From Trebouxia sp. TZW2008 (lineage: Eukaryota > Chlorophyta > Trebouxiophyceae > Trebouxiales > Trebouxiaceae), in the NCBI GenBank assembly GCA_002118135.1, contig BDIU01000293.1, positions 1 to 64,000 on the forward strand: a stretch of 64,000 nt of DNA. The letters are read 5' to 3'. The stretch's first letter is position 1. Each line of letters begins with the position of its first letter. Positions 35,890 to 52,478 of this stretch are shown here, one piece after another. The position numbers and the translations under genes are program-made. The notes under the pieces are model-generated. The model ran no database searches. It saw only the letters and a list, made by a program, of their open reading frames with translations, and was not told the origin of the DNA.

Positions 35890-38100
35890 AGTTCCTGCTT
35901 ACCTGCTTTGCCCAAGGGCTGCACACTCTTGACATCAGTCATGAGATGATATTCATTCCAGCAGAGTGATCCAACCAGAAGGTTGAGGTAGCACAGGAAC
36001 AGTAGCACAGGAACGGTCATCGTGCTGTCACCCAGCAAAAATAAGGCGACATCATCATCATCATCGTCATCATCATCATCATCTGTCTGAGAGAAGTCTT
36101 CTTGAGGCTATTTTTGTGCTTTTGCAAGCTCATGCAGAGGCTCTGCCAAGGTGTTCAGGTCTTGGTGCAAGCCTGTTTTGTTGCCGATAGATGCACCTAA
36201 AAGCAGGTGGAACAGATTGCAAATAAGTCGTCATGTGTGCGTCCTTGATCAGGTGCCAGCCTGCCTTGTTGGGTATCAGGCTGATACTCCCTTGATGCAC
36301 AGCAAGTCATGCTGGCACCATTACAATCGTTAGCTTTCTGACATTGCAAATATAGCTATGTAGTGTCATACGGCCAACACAGTGACCAACATATTTATAT
36401 TTTGCACTACGCCAATGTCTGCTGTCATGATGTATCTTTTTGAGATAATATCAAGTGTGCAGCTGTTGCTCCCCCAGCATGTCCAGGAACTGCCAACTGC
36501 TCTGGTCACCTCAGCCTCCTGAGGGCATATCTGAGCTGCCCCTTCCCCGTCCAGATTTGGCCTGTCAATTAGCTCACTCAAGGTGCAGAAGTGACATCAA
36601 GCTGAAGACATGGCATGCTCTGATTGCTGCTGCTCCAGTCATGCAGCACCAAGCTCTGCTAGCATGCACAGAAACCTTTTGCAGCAGCTGATGTAGCTTG
36701 GTGCCTTTGGTGAGGTCATTGCTTTGCCTTGATGTTTATGCTCAGCAATCACTGAGGTTTGTGTTCTGCTTAGGACACATGCGTGCAGTTGCACAACAAG
36801 TCAGCAGGATGACAGCTTGCAGTGATTGTTTGTAAGTAAGAGTTCCTCCCCAAACATGCAGCCTTGCATCAACAGCTAGTCAGGGGATGCTTTTTTGTCG
36901 GATGCGTTTGCTGGGTTGGACGGGTGCGTTGCAGCAGCTACAGCATGCATGTATTGGTATATAGCTGGCTTCATCCATTGTCCTGTCGTCAGCACTGACA
37001 TCATCAACGCTTAGTGTGTTGCGTTGCCCAATACCGCTTTGCCCTCAACCTACTTGTGTTCTGAGACTTGGTGGGATTTTGGGTGTCTTATGGGTATCTG
37101 CAGCTTTAGCTACCAGCGCGATCAGGTAGTAAATTGACTGAGACTGTTCAGTCAGTTGTGGGTCAGCTGCAGCATGTTGTTGCGATTGGAACTTGCTCCA
37201 AGGCCCCCAACATCATGCAACAATCTGTGCAGCATACCTCAGCTTTGTGCGGATATTACATGGTCCACAGCAATGCATGCTGTGCTTAGCCTGCTGAAGT
37301 GCTGCTATGTGTAGAACAGCATTCTAGTGGTACAGTGCAGACACCAGAATGATGGTCGCTGGCACGCTTGCCAATGACTGCATCTTCACAAATGCTGTCA
37401 TCTTAAATTTCTCACACTTGCATCCGTGCTGAATACTGCAGGTTGGCTTAGCAGGTAAAATTTTGTGAACACATTGTGTTCCAGTTTGGCAGCTGTACAA
37501 GCAGAGCTAATTCTGCTGAATGACGCAGCAGCCTTTGCAGGTCACCCACAACAGTGCTTTAAAGATGTGTAGTCAGAGCTCACAGATCGTAGCACGGCAT
37601 TGCAACATGCATACTTTGCATGACCGTTCGACACTCAAGAGTATTGTTGCTCAGCACTGCAAGCGGTTGTGCTCTGTTCACGAGGGCCATCCTGGGCTCA
37701 AAGCTTTGAGAGACTGCTGGTTTGATCGAAGCATGCCTTGTGGCAAATGCAATGCAGAGCACTTTAGCATTGAACGCAGCCAGTGCGCTTTTTATAACAA
37801 ATTATTACAAGCTCTGGGGCTGGATCATTTGAGAGCTACTGTGATTGTCAAACGTTCAGCAGTCTCAGATAAAATTTGCATCAACTTCAGGCTACAAGGG
37901 CAGCAGTATCAAGCAGAGCAGGACTAAGATCGGCCAAGAGCGAGGGCCATGAACCCAGGCTACAACATCAAGGATTGTCAGCAACTTCCAAAATCACTAG
38001 TTTCATCTTCACTGAACAACTTCAGTGTTGTTGCAGAAGCTTGCAACAACAGCATTTGCAATAGCACCCACTGTCTGTGCAACTGAATGGCAGAGCCACT
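35890..38100. other. 2.2-kb spacer between convergent genes; no supported gene
   Basis: The 3' regions of oxalate decarboxylase (+) and the root-cap-like gene (-) face each other. A 135-codon open frame at 37520-37927 (+) has no recognisable domain and no neighbours to splice to. The remainder has only short frames, apart from a trinucleotide repeat. Confidence 0.45.
36050..36083. repeat. (CAT)n microsatellite
   Basis: An almost pure ATC/CAT trinucleotide run of about 11 units with one CGT interruption. Confidence 0.9.
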
Positions 38101-39956
38101 CTACACCTTGTGGGCATGGGGATGGGTGGAAACGCTTGCAGTAGTTGGGTAGGTGGTAGCTGACTTGGTGATGGCCTTGGCCAGCAACATGCGAGCTCTC
38201 TTCAGCACAAGTGGGGTGGGGCCATCTTTGCCGAACATGTTGTATTTGAAGTCTGTGGCCAACAGGTGAGTCATTCTGTAGTCCTCCATATCCCCCTCAC
38301 CATGGAAGTGAAGGTCTTCTTCTGGCCAGACATTCTTTGGGGCATTCAGAGTCTGTCCCAACACCCCGTGCATGGCTGCAGGGTCCTGGAGCAGCTGAAG
38401 CTGCAACAAGCACACAGACATGAGCAACTCTTGCCGAACTCCGAAGTGCATCACTGCAAGATGAGTGCAATATGCATACACTGCATGCAACCGGGGATTT
38501 GCAATGCAGCTGGGGCATACAGTTGAATGACTTGCAACACGTGGGCACAGCCGTCTATGGGCACATTGCAAAAACACCCTGATGCCAGCTGCTTTGCTGA
38601 CAAGATAGTGTCAGATGTAAATACAGTCATTGCACTGATGTGCAATTTGATGCAGATGCAGACATATGCCGGCGTGCACACAAACACTGCACATGCAGCT
38701 GCAATCAAGATGTGCAACCTGGTTGACACAGGAAACCTAGCAAAAGTGAGACAACAGTGGGTTGTTGTAACGGTGTCATTTGTTGCACATCATGTTGTTG
38801 CTGCGAATGAGAAATCCAACAAGCAGCACAAAATGCATTCAAGTTTTGAGAAGTTGGCTTGCCTGCATGTCAATGTGTGCCTTGTAGAAGTCGTCGTTCC
38901 AGGTATAAGGTGCCACACCCATGATCTTCCAAATGCATAGGTCTGATCTGAACACAAGAGATGTGCCAAAGGAATCAAGCTCAACAAATGCATCGCCTAG
39001 TGCCCTGCCATGGTCTGAAGTGAGTGCAACGCCATCAGTAAAGACGTTGAGTGTGCCGTCATCCTGAATGTGGGCCTGAACTTGGTGACTACGGTGCAGA
39101 ATGCCGATGCCTCCAATGAAAGTGCCATTTGGAAAAACAGGGAATTCAGCGTCAATGAAGGCTGCATTCAGCTGGTGGTCTGGGTGAGTGATCATGTTGA
39201 AGACCTCGTTTTTGGTTCCCATGAAGTCAAAAGTGCGTCCATCAAAGCCCTGCACAGACAAGACATCTGAGCTCAGTATGAACACTGCTGGTGCTGCAGC
39301 GCTACCAGCAAGCCCGCACAATGCGCAAATGACACAGTACAAACAACAATCTGCGGCAAGAAGCCAGGCGCTTCAGAGGTGGCGCGACAATGAAAAGGCG
39401 TACCTCAAGAAAGGGGTCGCCGCTCATGCTACCTGATGAAGTTGTGTCTCCGCTCTTCAACCCAGAATATTTGGGGGATGCCTTATTGTCATAGCCACAA
39501 GGAACCTCCACGGCCGAGCAGCCATATACCTTGGCGACGGGGTCAGGGCAGAGATAAGGAGTGCTGCTCTGGCACAACTGATAACCGCTCAGCGCCCCTG
39601 TATGTTCAGGGCACAGCTTACACCTGCGCGGTTCGAGAAGTATATCACAGCATACATCTAGAGCGCTCGCTATGCATACTAGCGAAGGTAGGCAGGCGGG
39701 TTTGAACACGAGAACGAACCTTCAAGCGTTGGAAGGTTGAGATAGCAAGTGTACGAGGAATCATACGTGCCGCAGGGATTGTCGTCTACAATCCGCACAC
39801 AAAATCAGCTTCTCAGTTGCGCCGTGGGTGGTCACTGACAAACTGAAAGCCTGCTTAACGAAACTTTGTGCAGCAAGCTCGTGATCACTCACCTCCAAAC
39901 ACCCCTTGCAAGAAGAGACAGCAGACCACAACTGCGGCATACCTAAGTGCGGCCAT
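38101..39956 (-). CDS. Secreted Cys-rich root-cap/VWD-like protein, 5 exons, 356 aa
   Basis: Exons from the 5' end: 39893-39956, 39720-39785, 39404-39657, 38863-39249, 38101-38400, all phase-consistent. The signal peptide is MAALRYAAVVVCCLFLQGVF. A cysteine-rich region follows (DNPCGTYDSSYTCYLNLP; DVCCDILLEPRRCKLCP), then a module beginning GFDGRTFDFMGTKNEVFN, with HQLNAAFIDAEF and GTFIGGIGIL. This pattern recalls the plant root-cap family and the von Willebrand D-like fold: a G-F-D-G-R-x-F-D-F opening and a later N-A-x-F. The C-terminal 100 residues are mixed and end HPHAHKV. The intron before the last exon starts with GC. The function is unknown; extracellular matrix or wall is the natural inference. 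Family assignment rests on motif resemblance only. Confidence 0.75.
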
Positions 39957-40934
39957 GACCCTTATTAAATCCTCCCACGCAAGGGTTGGTCTGCGTGAAA
40001 GGCACAGGATACGCTCAGCAGTTCTCCGGATTTGGATCCAGTCCAGCCTCTTGTTCAACCCTCAGAAGGCAGAGCCCCTAGAACAGGGATGAAAAAGTGA
40101 ATTTGCGATCACGTGATATGTGTACCAGGATAAATTTCTATTAGTCTATCAACTCATTGACAAATTGTACTGTCTTGGGCAGCAAAACAGGGTTCTCGGA
40201 CAGGGCCGATGCTGTCACGCACGACAAGACCCCTCTGAGTCAACTGGCGGTCTAACTTGTCATTGCAACTTGCCATTTTGTGCTTGCTTGACAGCTGTCA
40301 CAGAATCACAGTGCTTGTTCTCCTGCATCGTCTGAGTCAGACATGCTGTGGTCTATACACACTGCACTACTGCGGCAGTCCCTTGCACGGTGTCAGTGCA
40401 TGAGCCTTTGCGCTGGCATTGTGTTCTGCAAGTTCCGCCTATTTTACTTGTTGCTTCGTGCCCGTGCAGTCCATGCATGCTGCGCTCTATCACGCAATGT
40501 CAGTGCATGAGCTGCCCCCTCAGCCGGCTCTTGACACAGAGCACTGTGCTGTGTCTTTGACTTATTGTTTTGTGTGCTCTGTTGCATTCAGTCATTGCCG
40601 GACTTTGCCGTACACTGTCAAAGCATGAGCTGACCCCTCACCTGGCCCTGTACATTGACAATTAGTGCTGCGTAAACAAGCCTGTTTGACCTATTGCTTT
40701 GTGGCTTCATGGGCCAACCACTCCAGACAGATTCTGACGCTGCAGCGATCAGAAGATAATGTACTCTTCACTTATAACTGTCCAAATACACCACCCTTTG
40801 CTTTTATCTAGGTTCAACAATCAATACTAAACTGTCTTGATGACAGAGGGGTTCGTTCAACCCACAGCAGTACATACAAGCCATATTACAAACCAAACAC
40901 AGACCGCTGTGGCATGGCAGCACACATGCGCATG
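39957..40934. other. Spacer; promoter of root-cap-like gene and 3' flank of PECT
   Basis: No gene recognised; short frames only. Confidence 0.45.
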
Positions 40935-46423
<5,489 letters not shown>

Positions 46424-46810
46424 TGAGCTTTCTTTATAAAGGCCAGGACGGCTCCCTGGCCGTAGTAGGAACGGGTTTCAATGCAAGCGTCTCCGTAAGT
46501 ATTTCCCGGTCGACAGTGTTTGAGCGACAGCCTATGGCTGTGCGGACCGATCTGGTCAGCTTCAAGCCGTCAAGTTGCGTTGATCTGAAGAGTGTGACCG
46601 TGCTCACAGGCGTTGCTGCAGATGCGCACGCCAAAACGCCCCGATGTCTTGCAACAGCTCTTGTTGTCACAAGTTACGCTTCGCAGGACTCAGCCTGGCT
46701 TCGCGTGCAATCGATGCGGAATCTCGTTCAGTTCACATGAAGAAGAAGCAATCAGCTAGCTACACCTTTACTAACGAAGTCCCGTGACAGCGACATCAAC
46801 AAATTGCAAG
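46424..46810. promoter_or_regulatory. Short spacer between VTE6 3' end and PECT 5' end
   Basis: Only 387 bases separate the stop codon of VTE6 from the start codon of PECT, both on the minus strand. It must hold the VTE6 3' UTR and the PECT promoter. A 78-codon open frame at 46434-46670 (-) lies directly upstream of the PECT start and could be a leader frame; nothing supports it as a gene. Confidence 0.45.
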
Positions 46811-49126
46811 TCAAGCACCGAAGTATGCTGTAGCTAGCAGGGCGATGGCGGCAGCAAGGGTGATCTGTATGCCATTCACAATATCATTTGAGAGCCACAA
46901 TGCTTTGCCCTGTAGCACAGCCCCGAGGTAGCTTTCAAATAGATTCGCTATGACAGCTGCTGCTGTGACGATACCCACTTCTTGCACTGTTACCTGCAAA
47001 CGAGTCACGTTTAGCTCAAGCCTCTACTGTGGATGGCATTGCGCATCCATCAGGACCTTAATGTCAAGCGTCACATACAGCACATTTTATGCACAGTATG
47101 CATGGTGATTGCGCAGTCACTGCTGCTGAGTGTTGCGTGTGAGTTTGAAGTGCTCAGTGCATCTTGACATACCAGTTTGAGACCCAAGGCAAGTCCACCA
47201 AAGAGCGCTGCGGCGGCGCTGCCAGCTGCAGTGCCTTCCAGGCTCACAGCCCCTTCTGTACCCCTCGGGACTATTTTCAAAGTGGTGACAAGGTATGTAG
47301 TTTTGCCATATGCCTGCATGATCACAACAGATACAAACACGCAGACAAAATTTCTGCATGAGACGAGGCTCACTTACATAATGCATGCAGCATGAGTTGG
47401 CATCAAGCAGTCACATTTGCAACAGCTGGTAACAAAAGCAGCTTTTGCAGCCAAGATCATGCTTGTGCCTTATCATTTGCAGGTGAACAAAATGAAAATG
47501 CCTGCGTATATATACCTTGCCAATCTCACTGGACACTGTGTCTGAAAACTTGCTCACAAAACTGGCCACAAATCCAACCTGGCATTGCACACAATGTCAA
47601 TGTGAAGGCTTCAAGTGTGGTATGTCCAGCGGAAAGATTGCTTTTGTTGGGCAGATGTTTATTTCTCACTCTCACAATGACGCCTTCACAGCAGTGCCAT
47701 ACTGACTGTGTGTTTTTGCAGTGATCATACTCACAAAGTCAAGCAGGAACAGAATTGCCAGCAGCGGCGAACAATTCAACTGACATGAGTCAAGCCGTAG
47801 TTGTAAGCTGAAATCTGCCTTGCATCAACAATCATGCTTGTCAAGCCAATGCAGAAGTGCCGCTTCAGGTTGGATTGATTACAAAGCACTTCATTGTTGC
47901 AGCATGCATTGAGGTGTCACCTGCCAGAAGGCTGCATTGCCCGACAGCAGAGCAGCCACCGCACAAGCTGTGCCTGCTGAGCCTGAGCCCCACACACTTC
48001 CCTGCAACGCCGCTGAACTCAGCAGACTGCGTTCTTTTAGGTACAAGCGCTGTTTACTCAAAAGCAGCAGGAGCAGCAGCAGCAGCAGCAGCATGATTGT
48101 GGGTTTTCCAGGAGGCGGGCATGGAGGGTCGTGAAGCGGCCTTACTGGTGAGCGTCTCCCAGAGCGCGCTTCTGCTATGCCTTCTTGCTGCTTCTGTTGT
48201 AGCTTAACCTTGGTCACCTGTCAGATGAGCAAGATGAAACTGTTCAACTTCCTGTCAAGAGTGGCGTGCTAGCATGGGATGCAGAGCAAACTCAGCAGAC
48301 AAGTTGTGAATACGCTGCGGATGACTGTGTGAGTCAATTTCAATGACATCACAAATTCATGATACTGTGCCTCTCAGCAGCACACGGGCAATACGTGCAT
48401 TGGCTCAACGAGCTGTGATTGTTGGTGTGATATAAATGCTTGCTCTGTTTGCTATCACGATGCTAGATGGAACGGTGTAGGCAGGCGGCATCTGGGCTCA
48501 CCGCAGAGCCAAGCAGGAAATATAGGCAAACCAGGATATAGGCCCCTGGGCCAAAGGCTGAATACACAGCGGTCCCAAGGAGCCAGCTATTCGCGACCCC
48601 AGCTGGTGTCAGTCCTGCATGAATACTGCTGTTGTTCGAGGTCATGAAGCCCAGCTCATACCCTCTTTCTGAGACTGAAGTGTGAAATGATTTTCTGCAA
48701 GCCATTCAGTGTGTATATTATCATGCACTTAGTCAGCAATGCCTGGCATACCTTGCAACAGGACTTGCAGGCCAGCAACAAAAACAGTGGTGTTCACAAG
48801 CAAGCCAGACGCCAACCCAGGATGCGGCTGCAGAGACCTAACTGCCAAATCCTGCAAATAGTGATCTGCTGACTGACCGTGCATGGTATAGCCAAGCAAC
48901 AAAACGTTTGTCTGATTACACTCACCTGCAAGGTCGTAACAAGACCAGCTTGGCAACATGTGCCGCGATGTGAACTACCGAGATGACGCACAACTTTTCG
49001 CCGTGTCCCATCCTGCCCGTTATTGTCCCTCAACGGCGACAATTTTCTCCAAGAGCCCTTCAATGGTGTGCATGCTTTGCAAGGGAAGTCGCCTACGCTG
49101 ATCTGTCCCAATCGTGTTGCATGCAT
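46811..49126 (-). CDS. VTE6: Phytyl-phosphate kinase, DUF92/TMEM19 family (VTE6-like)
   Basis: Plastid-envelope kinase that makes phytyl diphosphate for tocopherol synthesis from chlorophyll-derived phytol (role known for Arabidopsis VTE6). Nine phase-consistent exons from the 5' end: 48926-49126, 48752-48827, 48502-48614, 48146-48217, 47921-48001, 47735-47779, 47516-47578, 47173-47313, 46811-46993 (324 aa; Arabidopsis about 330). A transit-peptide-like N terminus (MHATRLGQISVGDFPCK) precedes several membrane helices (SAFGPGAYILVCLYFLLGSA; GIQITLAAAIALLATAYFGA). Family hallmarks: VTKVKLQQKQQEGIAE followed by GRRSPGSVWGSGSAGT, SDTVSSEIGKAYGKTTYLVT, and VPRGTEGAVSLEGTAAG. The gene diverges from the J-domain gene. 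Confidence 0.92.
48066..48093. repeat. (GCA)n microsatellite in a VTE6 intron
   Basis: GCAGCAGGAGCAGCAGCAGC continues to about 48093. It lies in the intron between exons 48146-48217 and 47921-48001 and would encode poly-Leu if read through. Confidence 0.85.
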
Positions 49127-50223
49127 GCAGCTCTGCGAATTTCGGGCGCTTACAACTGTCTTGAGGTGCAGTTTAGCTGTCGAGCGTGCATGTCGCGTTC
49201 GCGAGCAAGGTCAAACTGCCAGTCATCGTTAGGTCAAACGCAAAACTAGAAGCTCAGCAAGCACACGGCGTGCCTTCTCATCACCAACAGCCAGCGCCTT
49301 GTACGAGAAGTCACTGTACACTTGCCGCTGTTTGTTGTGTCTTATTCCTATATATTGCTGGCAAACCTGGGCTTGCATGCTTGATCCCAAGACTCCCCTA
49401 GCTGCTGCAGGGATCTTTGCTGCAGGCATACTGGTATGACTGGCGTGCTGTGAACTCGACCCCTGTGTTTCCAGACTGCTCAAGTGAAAATTTCAAGTGC
49501 AGGTCATTGCGTCCACCACTCTTGACGTGAACAGAACTTTGCAACAAAACAGTCAGCCAGTATCTCATCAGCAAAATTCACACATAAATCAGCAAGTGCA
49601 GGACTCTGAGCGCAGAGTTGCCGGTGAGAACCAGCTTGCAACCTCAAGCTGTGCTCAACCCATGCCTGTCTCTGCTGTTGTCAACATCAGTTGCTGACGA
49701 TGTGCTCTGTCATACAGTTGGTGCGCTAGATTACATTGCTGGGAGGAAAGAGCGCTGAGAGTTGGCAATGCATGCTGTCCATGAGGCATGATTGCTGCAC
49801 AACTCCTCTCAGGACGCACATTGTGCTTTAAACATCATGAACAAAAGCGGTCTGCTTCTCTACATCTGAAGGGCAGAAAGCAGGTACAGCCGCAGGGCCC
49901 CACTTCGAGACTCAAGCACTGGTTCTGCTAGCTGCTTCCCTTGCGAAGGACTTCAAGTGGTTGGATCATTGCATGCAATGCCTGGTCTATCACTCACGGC
50001 AATGTGCAATATATGTCTAGGGCTGAATAGTATACAAAGTCTCGTTAGTTTACCCTTAGTTTTTGACCAGGACAACCATCGCAAATTATTGATTGGTGGT
50101 GCGCCTTGACGCTAGCAAATGCTCCTGCAAATTTGCTTAAGCTCATCTGTGCATGCAACGTAGGCCATAGCAAGACAGCAACGTGCATCTCAAACATGCC
50201 ATGCCAGCCAGTCAGGTGGTCAG
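49127..50223. other. Divergent region between VTE6 and the J-domain gene; holds the unresolved first exon(s)
   Basis: The J-domain gene needs an upstream exon with a start codon somewhere here. An open frame at 49497-49697 (+), Gln/Ser-rich, is a candidate but I cannot prove the join. No other gene is recognised. Confidence 0.4.
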
Positions 50224-51474
50224 CCAGCAGACAACTATGACGTGCTTGGCATCCCACGCAGCAGCAGCAAGGCAGACATTAGGGCTGCTTACATTGCCAA
50301 GATCAAGGTCAGGCATCCAGATATTAGCACTGATGAAGACGCTACTGGCGATGCCATCACGCTAAATGCAGCATACACTGCGCTCATGGTATGGCATCAG
50401 ATGCAGGCATCAACTTCATCAAATCTTGGGGCATGTTTTGTGGCTTTGCACATTGCATATGCTGATACTACTTATTAGCCAGCTGATGACTAGTCCATGT
50501 CCAAGTGTAAACAACACCCTCCAGAAATGTTGTAAAGCTTGCTACGTGCTATGTACCATTCACCGCAGCTTGCATCTCATTCCTGGAAGCAGCAGTCTAT
50601 CGCCAACAGACAAGTGACTGAAATTCTGCCTGTGAGCAACGCAGGCTGAGCTGCAGGCTTGTACTGCTGCAGGCAAGGCACCCCTGCATTCAAAGCCTAA
50701 GTGCCGCTGGCAAGCTGTTTGTTTGTGTTTCTGTGGCCTATGCAAGTTGAATTTTCAGATCAGTTTTTCAGCAAACTATTTCGCTTTGTTTTCAAGCAAT
50801 GCTGCTAGTGTCTCACAAGCCTCTGACAAATGTTGCAGGAAAGCCACGCCAACTATGACGAGGCAGATGATCTGCTTGACGTCTTTGACATCACAGAGGC
50901 TGAGCCTGACTTGCTGTTCATCAACCCCTTTGGCTGTCAAGTGGACCCGCTGTGCTGGCGAGAGCTGCAGGTGATGCCTCTGTCCAAGCTCTAGTGATGC
51001 TGACAGTCCTGACTTGCAGTCATGGCACAAGCGGCAATCAGCAGGCGTGATGGACATCATCTGCAGCACTAAGTGCACAGGCCTTCTGTGTTGTGCTGCT
51101 CTGTGTCAACTTTGGAACGCTTAGCAGCGGTGCTTGGCTGAGCATGTAATGATTGTTGATTTTCAGGTAGCCTGCCGTTCTTGCAAAGTAGACATCAGCA
51201 AAACCAGGTGCTTGTTGTACAGGACTATGCACAAAGGGCGCCAGCAGACACGCTCTTGGAGGACCACCTGTCAGCAGCGGGCATGTCTATCAGCAATGCC
51301 ACCTCAGCAGTCACATGGCTCACGCCTGCTCAGCTTTTGAAAATTGAACAGGAGCTCAGCAGGATGGAAGAAACCATGAGCTTTGAGACAACAGCCTGGT
51401 GGCTGTCAGATGTTTTGGCGCGGGCTCGCGTCACCAATAATCGGCTTGCACGCTCAGGAGCAAACAGATGGTGA
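50224..51474 (+). CDS. J-domain (DnaJ-like) protein, 5' end unresolved
   Basis: Hsp70 co-chaperone by its J domain. The exon about 50224-50388 encodes NYDVLGIPRSSSKADIRAAY with the essential HPD (KVRHPDIS). Exon 50839-50970 follows in phase (DEADDLLDVFDITEAEPDLL, then FINPFGCQVDPLCWRELQ). The last exon, from 51167, opens as VACRSCK but the conserved-looking C-terminal part (VQDYAQRAPADTLLEDHLSA to the stop at 51474) lies in another frame. Removing 20 bases (51188-51207) would restore the frame, but that is too short for a normal intron. So there is an unseen splice choice, a frameshift or an error. The C-terminal region is a conserved-looking helical domain I cannot name. Plastid targeting is possible but the N terminus is missing. 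No start codon is assigned. Confidence 0.65.
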
Positions 51475-51519
51475 CATGCAGACATACACGGTGCCAACAT
51501 GAATGATTGCAACCAGTTA

Positions 51520-51789
51520 GAGGGTATTTACGCTGGGTAATTAGTCGGCTAATGTGGCTAATGTTGGTTTACGCTCAAAAGATTAGTTGCAGATCAGCGC
51601 TCACATCAGCGTCCGCACTAATAGAGCCCAAAGCGCAACATTAGAGGATAGCAGTGCAGTCGGACTAATCTGAGCGGACTGATGGGCGTGAACGGAAATT
51701 AGCGTCGACATCAGTGTGACATCAGCCGCTGACGCGCTCCCAGAATCCCACTAATTGGTGTGACATTAGCGTGCAGCGTAAACTCCCTC
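51520..51789. mobile_element. Non-autonomous PIF/Harbinger-like MITE, 270 bp
   Basis: Terminal inverted repeats GAGGGTATTTACGCTG (51520-51535) and CAGCGTAAACTCCCTC (51774-51789) pair at 14 of 16 positions. They are flanked by a 3-base direct duplication TTA at 51517-51519 and 51790-51792. A TTA/TAA duplication is the hallmark of PIF/Harbinger elements. The interior has no coding capacity and is full of short ATTAG/CTAAT and GACATCAG words in both orientations. It sits just 3' of the J-domain gene. Confidence 0.82.
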
Positions 51790-51792
51790 TTA

Positions 51793-52478
51793 ATCTGACA
51801 ACCAGGTGTGGTGACAGGACATCAGACAAAATCTTGTATTTCAAGTTCAATGCTTTTTGTGTGTATGTGAGACCATGAGACTCTCCCCCAACAATCAATC
51901 AATCATAAGCATTGATTCAGCTATATGTAATCAGTGGTCAGATATGCAATATATATATTTTACAACACAATACAATAGGTATCACCGGACATCCAGCAAC
52001 CTGGCAGCATGAGCCTCTTAGCGCTGTCACAACACCTGGCGTGACGATGCTGTGCTCAGCCCTCACCAAGTAAGCAGTCACTTGAGCCTTTAGGTGTTGA
52101 GGAAGAATACGCCTTGCTGTGTCAAGCTCACAGCTGTGTGAAAGGCTGAATGTGCAGCAATGTGAGTGCGTGTGATGTCCGTGAACATCATCGCGGTGCT
52201 CTTCTTACTGCTCACAGGAGCAAACTGTTGACGCCCTTCCTGCCCGCGATGCATGCGCTTACGGGGGCATCAACGATATTCTGCTTGTGCAACAGAAGCA
52301 GAGCGGCGTGCAAAAGCGATCGCGCAGTCTCGCCAAGCGACTATTGTTGATCGCATGTACAACTCGGTCAGCTTGCAGCAGAGACGACGCTGTGATGAGA
52401 GCGAAAGTAATGTTTTGCGACAGCTGAAGATTGTTTCAGGCTGCTCCCGCGCACCTGAGCTCTGATTGTCCGACAGAC
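51793..52478. other. Spacer and upstream region of the DMXL gene
   Basis: AT-rich around 51900-51980 (a TATATATA stretch near 51950), then more CG-rich from 52150. Open frames at 52150-52465 might be 5' leader or an upstream exon (a splice acceptor TTGTTTCAG ends at 52439), but none is needed for the first ATG used below. Confidence 0.4.

Noticed and set aside
37520..37927. 135-codon open frame on the plus strand in the 2.2-kb spacer
   Set aside because: No recognisable motif and no plausible splice neighbours; expected by chance in a region of this length and composition.
48000..48145. Poly-Leu run in the VTE6 reading frame
   Set aside because: Produced by a (GCA)n microsatellite in an intron; splicing it out gives the conserved GRRSPGSVWGSGSAG sequence.
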